Positions 24,190 to 32,760 of a stretch of 64,000 bases of DNA are shown here, piece by piece. The stretch spans positions 1 to 64,000 of the forward strand of contig SVJJ01000002.1 in NCBI GenBank assembly GCA_015069045.1, given 5' to 3'. Made by a program: the position numbers and the translations under genes. A model generated the notes under the pieces. That model had not been told where the DNA came from. It searched no databases and was given only the letters and a program-made list of their open reading frames with translations. The DNA comes from Oscillospiraceae bacterium. Its GTDB lineage: Bacteria > Bacillota > Clostridia > UBA1381 > UBA9506. The stretch's first letter is position 1. The number at the start of each line of letters is the position of its first letter.

Positions 24190-24993
24190 ATGCAAACATC
24201 CATCGCAAAATTAAAACAAGCGAAAAGAATTGTTGTTAAAGTTGGAACCTCCAGCCTCACATATAGCACAGGACAAATACATTTACGACACATTGAACTA
24301 TTGGCCCGTGTTTTAGCCGATTTAAACCACGAAGGCCGAGAAGTTGTTTTGGTGTCTAGCGGTGCAGTTAGTGTTGGTCGTAGCAAAATCGGTTTAACCG
24401 AAAGACCGAAAACCCTTCGTGAAAAGCAGGCTGCCTCTGCCATTGGCCAAAGCGAACTGATGAGTATTTACAGCAAATTATTCGGAGAATATGGTTGTGA
24501 TGTTGCCCAAGTACTTTTAACCAAACATGTTATTGAAGATCCCCAACGAAAAGAAAATGCCATAACCACCTTTAACACACTTCTTGAGTGGGGCGTTGTG
24601 CCCATTGTTAATGAAAACGATGCTATTTCCACCGAAGAATTAAAGTATGGCGATTTTGGCGATAATGACTCTCTTTCCGCTATGGTCGCTTGTTTGATTG
24701 AGGCCGATTTATTAATAATTTTATCTGACATTGATGGCCTATATAGCGCTGACCCTCGTACAAATGAAGATGCAGAGTTAATTAGTGAAATTAATGAAAT
24801 TACCGATGACTTGCTGCAAATTGCAGGCAGTGCCGGTTCTGCTCGGGGTACTGGTGGTATGATTACAAAGTTAACGGCTGCAAAAACCGTCATGGCTGCT
24901 GGTATTAACATGGTAATTGCCAACGGCCAAAACCCGACCATTATCTATGATATTTTAGACGGCAAACAAATTGGCACTTTATTTAAAGGATAA
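24190..24993 (+). CDS. proB: Glutamate 5-kinase
   Basis: A 267-residue amino-acid-kinase-fold enzyme. It shows RIVVKVGTSSLTY at residues 12-24, VLVSSGAVSVG near residue 52, NENDAIS near residue 140 and RGTGGMITKLTAAK near residue 220. It phosphorylates glutamate in the first step of proline synthesis. The C-terminal PUA domain found in longer ProB proteins (~370 residues) is absent, as in many short Gram-positive forms. proA follows, forming a proBA pair. Confidence 0.95.
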   Translation: MQTSIAKLKQAKRIVVKVGTSSLTYSTGQIHLRHIELLARVLADLNHEGREVVLVSSGAVSVGRSKIGLTERPKTLREKQAASAIGQSELMSIYSKLFGEYGCDVAQVLLTKHVIEDPQRKENAITTFNTLLEWGVVPIVNENDAISTEELKYGDFGDNDSLSAMVACLIEADLLIILSDIDGLYSADPRTNEDAELISEINEITDDLLQIAGSAGSARGTGGMITKLTAAKTVMAAGINMVIANGQNPTIIYDILDGKQIGTLFKG

Positions 24994-25020
24994 GTCCATA
25001 TTCAGTAAGAGGTGAACTGT

Positions 25021-26259
25021 ATGTTACAAGAAATGGGTAAAAAAGCAAAAGAAGCCAGTTTGATTTTGCTAAGCATCAGTGCTCAAACAAAATCTAACGG
25101 CTTATTGGCCATCGCCCAAGCTCTGCGAAAATACAATGATTTAATCTTGGAAGAAAACAAAAAGGATATTAACGCTTTTATGCAAAAAGGCGGTAAAGCC
25201 TCTCTATTAGACCGTTTAACACTAACCCCCCAGCGCATTGAGGCCATGGCCGCTGGTGTTGAAAAAGTGGAACAACTCCCCGACCCTGTTGGCCAGGTAA
25301 CCGGCATGATTAAACGTCCAAATGGTCTTGTTATTGGTACAAAACGTGTGCCCTTAGGTGTCATTGGCATCATTTATGAAGCACGACCTAATGTAACGGT
25401 TGATGCTGCTGTTTTATGCCTGAAAACTGCTAATGCCTGTATCTTGCGTGGCGGTAGCGAAGCCATTTATTCTAACACTATATTGGTTAAAATTATGAAT
25501 GAAGCTTTAGAAAGTGCCGGATTTCCTGCAGGCAGCTTACAATTGGTTCATGATACTTCTCGCGAAACTGCTCGGGAGTTTATGCGCTTATCTTCCTATT
25601 TAGATGTGCTGATTCCACGCGGCGGCAAAGGACTTATTGCCTCTGTGGTAGAAAATGCTACTGTCCCTGTTATTGAAACAGGCACAGGAAATTGCCATAT
25701 TTATATTGAAAAATCTGCTAACCTGGCCATGGCGACCAATATTTTTATTAATGCAAAGACAAGTCGACCATCTGTATGCAATGCAGCCGAATCCCTATTG
25801 GTTGATGAATCCATTGCTGCAGAAGTACTCCCTATGATCAGTCATGCATTACAACCATATAATGTAGAAATTCGTGGCTGTGTCAAAACCTGTTCCCTCT
25901 TACCCGAGGCAATACCCGCCAATGAAGAAGATTTTTATACAGAATATAATGATTATATTGTCTCTGTTAGGGTGGTACGAAACATCGATGAGGCAATCCA
26001 ACATATTAACCAATATGGTACAGGTCATTCTGAGGCTATTGTTACCACCGATTATGCCGTGGCGAATCGCTTTTTAGATGAAATTGATGCCGCTGCGGTG
26101 TATGTTAATGCCTCTACCCGTTTTACTGATGGTGAGGAATTTGGTTATGGCGCCGAAATTGGCATTAGCACACAAAAGCTTCATGCGCGTGGGCCTATGG
26201 GGCTTACTGCCCTAACCTCTACCAAACATATTATTTACGGTAACGGCCAAATCAGATAA
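25021..26259 (+). CDS. proA: Gamma-glutamyl phosphate reductase
   Basis: A 412-residue aldehyde-dehydrogenase-superfamily enzyme. It has GVIGIIYEARPNVTVDAAVLCLKTANACILRGGSEA near residue 116, the catalytic Cys in RPSVCNAAE near residue 250, and the end GPMGLTALTSTKHIIYGNGQIR. It reduces gamma-glutamyl phosphate to glutamate semialdehyde. ATG 25021 has GAGGTG 9 bases upstream; a GTG three codons earlier overlaps that site. Confidence 0.96.
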   Translation: MLQEMGKKAKEASLILLSISAQTKSNGLLAIAQALRKYNDLILEENKKDINAFMQKGGKASLLDRLTLTPQRIEAMAAGVEKVEQLPDPVGQVTGMIKRPNGLVIGTKRVPLGVIGIIYEARPNVTVDAAVLCLKTANACILRGGSEAIYSNTILVKIMNEALESAGFPAGSLQLVHDTSRETAREFMRLSSYLDVLIPRGGKGLIASVVENATVPVIETGTGNCHIYIEKSANLAMATNIFINAKTSRPSVCNAAESLLVDESIAAEVLPMISHALQPYNVEIRGCVKTCSLLPEAIPANEEDFYTEYNDYIVSVRVVRNIDEAIQHINQYGTGHSEAIVTTDYAVANRFLDEIDAAAVYVNASTRFTDGEEFGYGAEIGISTQKLHARGPMGLTALTSTKHIIYGNGQIR

Positions 26260-26280
26260 AACAGAGGATGAAGGAAAAAC

Positions 26281-27117
26281 ATGATTAAAACGGAACACTT
26301 GCGTTATGCATATCAGACAGAAAATCAAGAAACCATCAAATTTGTCTTGGACGATATTGATTTAACCATACAACAAGGGGAGTTTGTGGCTATTTTGGGC
26401 CATAACGGCTGTGGAAAATCAACATTAGCGAAGCATTTTAATGGACTTCTGCTCCCCTCAGGCGGTACTGTATACGTGGAGGGTATGGATACAAAACAGG
26501 AGCAGCATTATTGGGATATTCGCAAAACCGTAGGCATGGTTTTTCAAAATCCTGATAACCAAATTGTGGCCACTATTGTAGAAGAGGATGTAGCCTTTGC
26601 GCCGGAAAATTTAGGCATTCCTTCCCTTGAAATTCGCCAACGTGTAGATGAAGCATTAAAAACAGTAGACATGTATGATTTAAGACGCCATGCTCCTCAC
26701 CTGCTCTCCGGCGGGCAAAAGCAAAGGATTGCCATTGCCGGCGTTATTGCTATGGAACCTAAATGTATTGTTTTTGACGAACCAACCGCTATGTTAGACC
26801 CAAAAGGTCGGCGGGAGGTTATCGATACCATATTAACCCTGAAAAACAAAAAGAAAATGACCGTTGTCCTCATAACACACTACATGGAAGAGGCCGTGCA
26901 GGCTGATCGCGTCGTTATAATGGATAGCGGACATATTTTGCGCAACGATGTTCCCCGTAATGTCTTTTCTGATGTTTCTTTTATGAAAAAATTAGGATTA
27001 GATGTGCCACAGGTTACAGAGCTCTGTTATGAATTAAAAAAAGCTGGGATACCCATTAGACAAGATGCAATGACTGTTTCTGAATGTGCTGATGAATTAA
27101 TGAAACTTTTATCATAA
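26281..27117 (+). CDS. ecfA1: ECF transporter ATPase EcfA1
   Basis: A 278-residue ABC ATPase: Walker [10 protein letters not shown] near residues 40-48, Q-loop FQNPDNQ, signature LLSGGQKQR near residue 141 and Walker [37 protein letters not shown] is typical of the EcfA1 subunit. With EcfA2 and EcfT it energises vitamin uptake by interchangeable S components. No S component gene lies in the window. Confidence 0.95.
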   Translation: MIKTEHLRYAYQTENQETIKFVLDDIDLTIQQGEFVAILGHNGCGKSTLAKHFNGLLLPSGGTVYVEGMDTKQEQHYWDIRKTVGMVFQNPDNQIVATIVEEDVAFAPENLGIPSLEIRQRVDEALKTVDMYDLRRHAPHLLSGGQKQRIAIAGVIAMEPKCIVFDEPTAMLDPKGRREVIDTILTLKNKKKMTVVLITHYMEEAVQADRVVIMDSGHILRNDVPRNVFSDVSFMKKLGLDVPQVTELCYELKKAGIPIRQDAMTVSECADELMKLLS

Positions 27118-27145
27118 GTAAAACCTATTGAACGGGAGTAAAACA

Positions 27146-28027
27146 ATGGCAATTAAAATTTCCAACTTAAATTACATATATATGGCAGGTAGTCCCTTTG
27201 AAAAGCATGCACTTCGTAATGTAAACTTGACCATTAATGATGGTGAGTTCGTGGGGATCATTGGACATACAGGCTCCGGTAAATCCACTTTAATTCAGCA
27301 TTTAAATGGTCTGCTCAGCCCTGAAAGTGGTACTATTCGTATTGGAAATATTGATGTCACCGCTAAAAATGCCGACCTAAAAGCGTTGCGTCGTCGAGTT
27401 GGTTTAGTCTTTCAATATCCCGAGCATCAACTTTTTGAAGAAACAGTATATAAAGATGTAGCATTTGGTCCAAAAAATATGGGATTATCTCAAGAAGAAG
27501 TTGATGAGCGCGTCCAGGAAGCCATGCGTCATGTTGGATTGACTGAAAAATACATGAATCGTTCTCCCTTCGAGCTTTCCGGCGGGCAGAAACGTCGTGT
27601 GGCCATTGCAGGCGTTCTAGCTATGCGCCCGGACATTTTAATTTTAGACGAACCAGCTGCCGGCTTAGACCCTGCCGGTCGCGAAGAAATCCTAACCCAA
27701 ATTCGTGCCCTATACCTGGCACGAAAAATGACTGTTTTATTTGTATCTCACTCTATGGAAGATGTAGCCCGTGCTGCCGGTCGAATTATTGTGATGAACA
27801 AGGGTACTGTGGCTATGGATGGTAAACCTGCTGAGATTTTTTCTCGTGCTGCGGAACTACGTGAAATGGGTTTGGATGTTCCTCAAATTACCCGTTTAGC
27901 TGAAGAATTGCACAACCGTGGTTTGTCAATTAATAAGAGCATATATACTGTAGAGCGTGCCAAAGCCACAATATTGATGTTGCTTTCCGAAAAGGAACAG
28001 CAAAAACGGGAGGAGAAACAATGTTAA
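27146..28027 (+). CDS. ecfA2: ECF transporter ATPase EcfA2
   Basis: A 293-residue ABC ATPase: Walker A GHTGSGKST near residues 40-48, FQYPEHQLFEETVYKDVAFGPKN (EcfA2-typical), signature ELSGGQKRR and Walker B LILDEPAAGLDP. ATG 27146 follows GGGAG; a start six codons earlier lacks a binding site. It overlaps ecfT by 7 bases. Confidence 0.95.
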   Translation: MAIKISNLNYIYMAGSPFEKHALRNVNLTINDGEFVGIIGHTGSGKSTLIQHLNGLLSPESGTIRIGNIDVTAKNADLKALRRRVGLVFQYPEHQLFEETVYKDVAFGPKNMGLSQEEVDERVQEAMRHVGLTEKYMNRSPFELSGGQKRRVAIAGVLAMRPDILILDEPAAGLDPAGREEILTQIRALYLARKMTVLFVSHSMEDVARAAGRIIVMNKGTVAMDGKPAEIFSRAAELREMGLDVPQITRLAEELHNRGLSINKSIYTVERAKATILMLLSEKEQQKREEKQC

Positions 28028-28821
28028 AGGATATTACACTTGGGCAATTTTTTCCTATTGAATCACCTCTCCATCGTATGGATCCACGAACAAAAATCTT
28101 AATACTAATTATGCTGATTGTTTCTATATTCATTGCAAAGGGTCCCTATTGTTATGCATTGGTTACTGTGTTTACTTTGTCCATTATACTACTTTCCAGG
28201 GTACCCTTGTCTATGTATTTAAAAGGGTTAAAACCCATATGGTTTGTTATTATTTTTACGGCAATTTTAAATGTTTTTTTAACCCCAGGCAGGAGAATAT
28301 ATATACTGGAATACCAAACGCATATAACGTGGGAAGGACTCATACTGGCAGGCAAAATGGCTATACGATTGATTCTTTTAATTATTGCCAGTTCTGCATT
28401 AACCTACACAACTTCACCTATTAGGTTAACTGATGGAATAGAAAAATTACTAAAACCTTTAGCAAGGTTAGGACTGCCAACTCACGAACTTGCCATGATG
28501 ATGAGTATTGCGATTCGCTTTATTCCCACATTAATTGAAGAAACTGATAAAATTATGAAAGCGCAAAAAGCCAGAGGTGCCGATTTTGATTCGGGTTCTC
28601 TCCTCCATCGTATGCGTGCGCTGGCTCCCATGCTTGTCCCCTTGTTTATCAGTGCTTTTCGCCGTGCCGATGAATTGGCTGTGGCAATGGAGTGTCGCTG
28701 TTATCGTGGCGGTGATCACCGAACCCGATTAAACGAAATACATTTTTCTGTCATTGATTTCGTAGCGATCATTGTGTTTGTACTCTTTTTTATTGCTATA
28801 CTCTGGTTACAATTATCTTGA
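28021..28821 (+). CDS. ecfT: ECF transporter transmembrane protein EcfT
   Basis: A 266-residue membrane protein with about five helices and the two EcfT coupling motifs, AQKARGADF near residue 182 and MECRCYRGG near residue 223 (both variants of the A-R-G signatures that contact the ATPases). Its N-terminus HRMDPRTKI is also family-typical. Start ATG 28021 overlaps the ecfA2 end. Confidence 0.95.
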   Translation: MLKDITLGQFFPIESPLHRMDPRTKILILIMLIVSIFIAKGPYCYALVTVFTLSIILLSRVPLSMYLKGLKPIWFVIIFTAILNVFLTPGRRIYILEYQTHITWEGLILAGKMAIRLILLIIASSALTYTTSPIRLTDGIEKLLKPLARLGLPTHELAMMMSIAIRFIPTLIEETDKIMKAQKARGADFDSGSLLHRMRALAPMLVPLFISAFRRADELAVAMECRCYRGGDHRTRLNEIHFSVIDFVAIIVFVLFFIAILWLQLS

Positions 28822-28858
28822 TAAAAAATCATAATTGAAATAAAATTTGAGGTATACC

Positions 28859-29596
28859 ATGAACTACAAACTCCAATTAATGTATGATGGTACTGCCTAT
28901 GCCGGTTGGCAAAAGCAGAACAACGCCATAACCATACAAGATCAAGTGGAAAAGGCTTTGGCTGTCATCCTAAGACAACCTGTATCCTTGGTGGGTGTTA
29001 GCCGAACGGATGCCGGTGTACACGCTGCTGATTACACCGCTAACTTTCATGCAGAAGGATTGTTTGATGCTAAAAAAATTTGTCGCGGTGTTAATGCATT
29101 GTTGCCACCGGATATTCGAATCATGGATGCTATACCTTGCTCCGATAACTTTAACGCACGATTTGATGCCATAAAAAAAACTTATGTATATCGAATTGAT
29201 TGTTCTTCTTACGGTAATGCTTTTTATCGCAATTTCGTTTGGCACCATCCTATCCCTCTTGATGTGGAATCTATGAAACACGCCGCCGGCTATTTCCTTG
29301 GCCTGCACGATTTCTCTGCTTTTATGGCCCAAGGGGGCAGTTCAAAAACATTTACCAGGGAAATTATGGAATCTCATCTGACTGAACAAAATAATATATT
29401 GGAATATCACATCACAGGCAATGGATTTTTATATAATATGGTTCGTATAATTGCCGGAACGTTAGTGTGGGTAGGGCGTGGTAAAATAAACCCGGATGAT
29501 ATTCCTAATATTCTTGAATCAAAAGACAGAACTCATGCCGGCATGACTGCGCCTGCTAAGGGACTGACCTTAGCAAAAGCTTATTATAATCTATAA
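28859..29596 (+). CDS. truA: tRNA pseudouridine38-40 synthase TruA
   Basis: A 245-residue pseudouridine synthase. The catalytic Asp is in SRTDAGVHA near residue 51; LMYDGTAYAGWQKQ opens the protein, and GNGFLYNMVRIIAGTLVWVG is near residue 190. It modifies the anticodon arm of tRNAs. ATG 28859 lies 6 bases after GAGG. It follows ecfT, the classic ecfA1-ecfA2-ecfT-truA order of Gram-positive genomes. Confidence 0.96.
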   Translation: MNYKLQLMYDGTAYAGWQKQNNAITIQDQVEKALAVILRQPVSLVGVSRTDAGVHAADYTANFHAEGLFDAKKICRGVNALLPPDIRIMDAIPCSDNFNARFDAIKKTYVYRIDCSSYGNAFYRNFVWHHPIPLDVESMKHAAGYFLGLHDFSAFMAQGGSSKTFTREIMESHLTEQNNILEYHITGNGFLYNMVRIIAGTLVWVGRGKINPDDIPNILESKDRTHAGMTAPAKGLTLAKAYYNL

Positions 29597-29610
29597 AAGG
29601 AGTGATTCCT

Positions 29611-30759
29611 GTGCGTTCTCCCATGTTTTATAAACCCAATATTTGGCGGCGTATTTTAGTGGCAGTTGCAATCACAGCTGGAGCAATAGCCATAATTTTT
29701 ATTGCAAACTTTTTTGCCTCTATGTATTTTAACTATCGTGATCGAGTTCGCGTCAGTGACGATCCCTCAGTAGCGCCTCTAAACCTTGAATTTGACCCCG
29801 GCATTACCTATAAAAATGCCGTTAATGATAGCGCTCTTTATTTTTTTAGTGCAGAAAATGTAAAAATTGTAGATACAGATGGTAAGTTGGCAGCTGATGT
29901 TTCCTTAAAAATGTATAATCCAACTGTAGCACTAAAGGAATCCTACGCCTTATTTTATGATGTTGGCGGACATGATACCGTTACATTTAATGGCACTAAG
30001 GAAATTTCGTCATTAAAGGTTGAGGAAACCATTTTATTGGCTTCTGTCAGCAGTAGCGGATATGCAATTATAGTCACCGAGGGTGATTTACACAAATGTG
30101 CTGTTCGTGTATTTACGCCGGATGGCAAGGAAATTTTTAAATGGAATTCCGGTAATTTATCTGTTGTAGGAGCAGATATTTCAAACAACTGTAAAGATAT
30201 AACGGTTGCAGCTATAAACACTGATGAAGGTAAAATAAAAACTCATATTATTATGTTTAATATCGCTAAAGAAAAACCCTTTACAAATGATATTTATGAT
30301 GGAAAACTATATGCTGGCATCCGCTATAGCGGTGGCTATACCTATTGCATAGGCAAGGATGACACTTTAATTTATAATAGCTATGGAAAATGCTGTGGCA
30401 CAGCTGACTATACCGGTCGAGAATTACTTGAATATACCCTGGATGATGATGTTTTAGCCTTAGCCTTTTCCGGTTCAGAAGAAATAAGTGGTGCCACTGC
30501 TGAAATTAAAACCTTTAACCATCGTGGAGATGTTTTAGGAAGCTTTACCTGTCAGCAAGAATTTGACTTTTTTGATTCTGCCGATGGAGCCATTGCTGTA
30601 AATGATGGCAGAACCATTTCAATTTTAAATAATCGTTGTCGGGAGCGATTACAGATTAATTTAAAAATTGACCTACGAGATTTTGCCTTTTTTGGCAGTC
30701 AAACTCGAGGTGTGGGTATAACCGCCTCAGGTGCAGAATTAATTCAATTAACTGTGTAG
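29611..30759 (+). CDS. DUF5711-like membrane-anchored beta-propeller protein
   Basis: A 382-residue protein with an N-terminal membrane helix (~residues 12-38) and an extracytoplasmic part made of repeated beta units (VKIVDTDGKLAADVSL, VRVFTPDGKEIFKWN, IKTFNHRGDVLGSF), like a WD40/PQQ propeller and matching the DUF5711 arrangement. The function is unknown. GTG 29611 is chosen as the start because AGGAG lies 8 bases upstream. It precedes cvpA by 15 bases. Confidence 0.75.
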   Translation: MRSPMFYKPNIWRRILVAVAITAGAIAIIFIANFFASMYFNYRDRVRVSDDPSVAPLNLEFDPGITYKNAVNDSALYFFSAENVKIVDTDGKLAADVSLKMYNPTVALKESYALFYDVGGHDTVTFNGTKEISSLKVEETILLASVSSSGYAIIVTEGDLHKCAVRVFTPDGKEIFKWNSGNLSVVGADISNNCKDITVAAINTDEGKIKTHIIMFNIAKEKPFTNDIYDGKLYAGIRYSGGYTYCIGKDDTLIYNSYGKCCGTADYTGRELLEYTLDDDVLALAFSGSEEISGATAEIKTFNHRGDVLGSFTCQQEFDFFDSADGAIAVNDGRTISILNNRCRERLQINLKIDLRDFAFFGSQTRGVGITASGAELIQLTV

Positions 30760-30774
30760 AAAGGAAGCAAAACC

Positions 30775-31422
30775 ATGAATCTTGCTGATATTATTGGTAT
30801 TTTAATAATTGTAATATTGGCTATTTGGGGCATAAAAAAAGGATTGGTTCGCTCAATTTTTAGCCTTAGCTCTCTGCTTTTATCCCTAATATTAGCCCTT
30901 ACGCTCTACCCTGCTGTGTCTGACTTTATGGAGGATAGTGTTTTAGGCGATTATGTGCGCCTTAATGTCTATAAAGTTTTTGATGCTGAGAATGTTGAAC
31001 CAAAAACAGCAGAAACAGCCAGTGAAACCTTAAATCTACCATCTTCTTTACAATCTATATTAGTGGATACAACCAATGAGGCTATCGATAGTGTTCAGGA
31101 ATCTATAGCGGAAAATGTAGCTGCTTTAGCCATAAAACTACTTGGTATATTACTGGTTTTTCTCTTAGTTCGCATAATTTTATGGCTAGTTTTAAAAATT
31201 TTAGATGCATTTGCTAAATTACCAATTATTCGAAGCGCCAACAAACTATTAGGCGGTATAATGGGAATTTGCTATGGCATACTGATCTTATATCTCATTT
31301 TGGCACTTCTTACCTTTACAACTACTCTCAAGGCATTTAATAAACCAATACAGTTAGTGTTGGAATCTAAATACATTTCTGTGATGTATAACGAAAATAT
31401 TTTATTAAATTTTTTAAAGTAA
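30775..31422 (+). CDS. CvpA family membrane protein
   Basis: A 215-residue protein with four membrane helices and the CvpA features: NLADIIGILIIVILAIWGIKKGLVRS at the N-terminus and RSANKLLGGIMGICYGILI near residue 153. The family is tied to colicin V production and envelope homeostasis; the exact role is unknown. The preceding AGGAAGC and the 15-base gap to the DUF5711-like gene suggest co-transcription. Confidence 0.85.
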   Translation: MNLADIIGILIIVILAIWGIKKGLVRSIFSLSSLLLSLILALTLYPAVSDFMEDSVLGDYVRLNVYKVFDAENVEPKTAETASETLNLPSSLQSILVDTTNEAIDSVQESIAENVAALAIKLLGILLVFLLVRIILWLVLKILDAFAKLPIIRSANKLLGGIMGICYGILILYLILALLTFTTTLKAFNKPIQLVLESKYISVMYNENILLNFLK

Positions 31423-31423
31423 A

Positions 31424-31449
31424 ATCAGATAATATTGACAATATCTGAT
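31424..31449. other. Imperfect inverted repeat between cvpA and cmk
   Basis: ATCAGAT..AATATTG / CAATATCTGAT pairs with a three-base interruption just upstream of the cmk ribosome binding site. No T tract follows. A processing or translational-control hairpin is possible. Confidence 0.35.
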
Positions 31450-31466
31450 AACAAGGAGGCTACCCT

Positions 31467-32129
31467 ATGCAAATAGCAATTGACGGTCCCGGAGGCGCAG
31501 GAAAAAGCACTTTATCTAAAAAATTGGCCAAAACTTTGAGATTTGTGTATATAGACACCGGTGCCATGTACCGTGCTGCCGGTCTTTTATGTTTACGAAA
31601 CGGAATTGAAATTCGTCAAGAACCGGATAAAGCCATTGCATTAACAAAAAAAGCCAATATTGATTTGGTGATTGCCGAAACCGGTCAAAAAATATTATTG
31701 AACGGCGAAGATGTAACCGATTTGATTCGTACGCCGGAAATCTCTATGGCTGCCTCCGATGTGTCTGCCATACCGGAAGTTCGATTGCAACTTGTGGAGC
31801 TGCAAAGAAAATTAGGGCAAACTCATGATGTTATTATGGATGGTCGTGATATTGGTACCTATGTGTTACCCAATGCATCCATTAAAATTTTCTTAACTGC
31901 AGCCCCTGAAGTGCGAGCCAAACGCCGACTTGCAGAGCTTACAGAAAAAGGTGAAGTTTGTGATTATGACACCGTTTTGGCAGATTTAAAACGCCGTGAT
32001 CATAATGACTCTACCCGTGCTTTTGCCCCTCTAAAAGCTGCAGAGGACAGCATTGTTGTTGATACATCTGAGTTAACTTTTGAGGAGTCCTTTACCCACC
32101 TTTACACAATTATTAAAGAAAGGCTATGA
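31467..32129 (+). CDS. cmk: Cytidylate kinase
   Basis: A 220-residue NMP kinase with P-loop GPGGAGKST at residues 6-14, YIDTGAMYRA near residue 27, the CMP-binding MDGRDIGTYVLPNA near residue 125 and lid RRLAELTEKGE. It phosphorylates CMP and dCMP. The cmk-plsC-ispH-rpsA order is widespread in Clostridia. Clear AAGGAGG upstream. Confidence 0.96.
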   Translation: MQIAIDGPGGAGKSTLSKKLAKTLRFVYIDTGAMYRAAGLLCLRNGIEIRQEPDKAIALTKKANIDLVIAETGQKILLNGEDVTDLIRTPEISMAASDVSAIPEVRLQLVELQRKLGQTHDVIMDGRDIGTYVLPNASIKIFLTAAPEVRAKRRLAELTEKGEVCDYDTVLADLKRRDHNDSTRAFAPLKAAEDSIVVDTSELTFEESFTHLYTIIKERL

Positions 32130-32133
32130 TACC

Positions 32134-32760
32134 ATGCTGCTTCGCTTAACACGCTTTTTAATTAAATGTTTTATGCATCTTGTGTTTCGCCTTCATATTT
32201 ACAACAAGGAGAATTTTCCTGCAGAAGGTGCTGCCATTGTTGCAATCAATCACAAAAGCTATTGGGATGCTCCACTACTCGCATCTGCTTTGCCACGTTC
32301 TTTACATTTCATGGCAAAAAAAGAGCTATTTTCCAAACCATGCCTAGGCCAAATTTTACGTTGGAGCGGTGCTTTTCCTGTCTCTCGTGATGCCTCAGAT
32401 ATCAGCGCAATTAAGGTGGCTCTTTCTACCTTGCGTGCAGGCAAGGTATTGGCTATGTTCCCGGAGGGACGACGTGTGAAGGGTGACGAAGAACACAAAG
32501 CTAAGGCCGGTGTTGCACTAATTGCCGAAAAAACCGGTGCTCCCATTATTCCGGTTGCTATTGCCGGCAAATATGGATTTTTATCACGAATTGATGTATA
32601 TATTGATAAGCCTATATGGGTTAAATCACAAGATGGCTGCAAGCTTTCCGGTGACGAACTGCAAGCAATTAGCGACCAATTAATGGCTCGTATTATACAA
32701 ATGTCACAACACGACCAATGTGATAAAAAGGAGCAGACATATGAATGTCAAAGTAGCTAA
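32134..32760 (+). CDS. plsC: 1-acyl-sn-glycerol-3-phosphate acyltransferase
   Basis: A 208-residue acyltransferase with the HX4D motif NHKSYWD near residue 40 and FPEGRR near residue 108. It acylates lysophosphatidic acid at the membrane. The start ATG 32134 is 4 bases after the cmk stop. Its end overlaps the following ispH-rpsA gene by 20 bases. Confidence 0.93.
   Translation: MLLRLTRFLIKCFMHLVFRLHIYNKENFPAEGAAIVAINHKSYWDAPLLASALPRSLHFMAKKELFSKPCLGQILRWSGAFPVSRDASDISAIKVALSTLRAGKVLAMFPEGRRVKGDEEHKAKAGVALIAEKTGAPIIPVAIAGKYGFLSRIDVYIDKPIWVKSQDGCKLSGDELQAISDQLMARIIQMSQHDQCDKKEQTYECQSS

Noticed and set aside
24190-24993. proB as truncated gene
   Set aside because: The missing PUA domain is normal for short ProB forms; the kinase domain is complete and followed properly by proA.
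26281-28821. EcfA1A2T as a dedicated transporter missing its S subunit
   Set aside because: Group II ECF systems share one energising module among scattered S components, so absence of an S gene here is normal.
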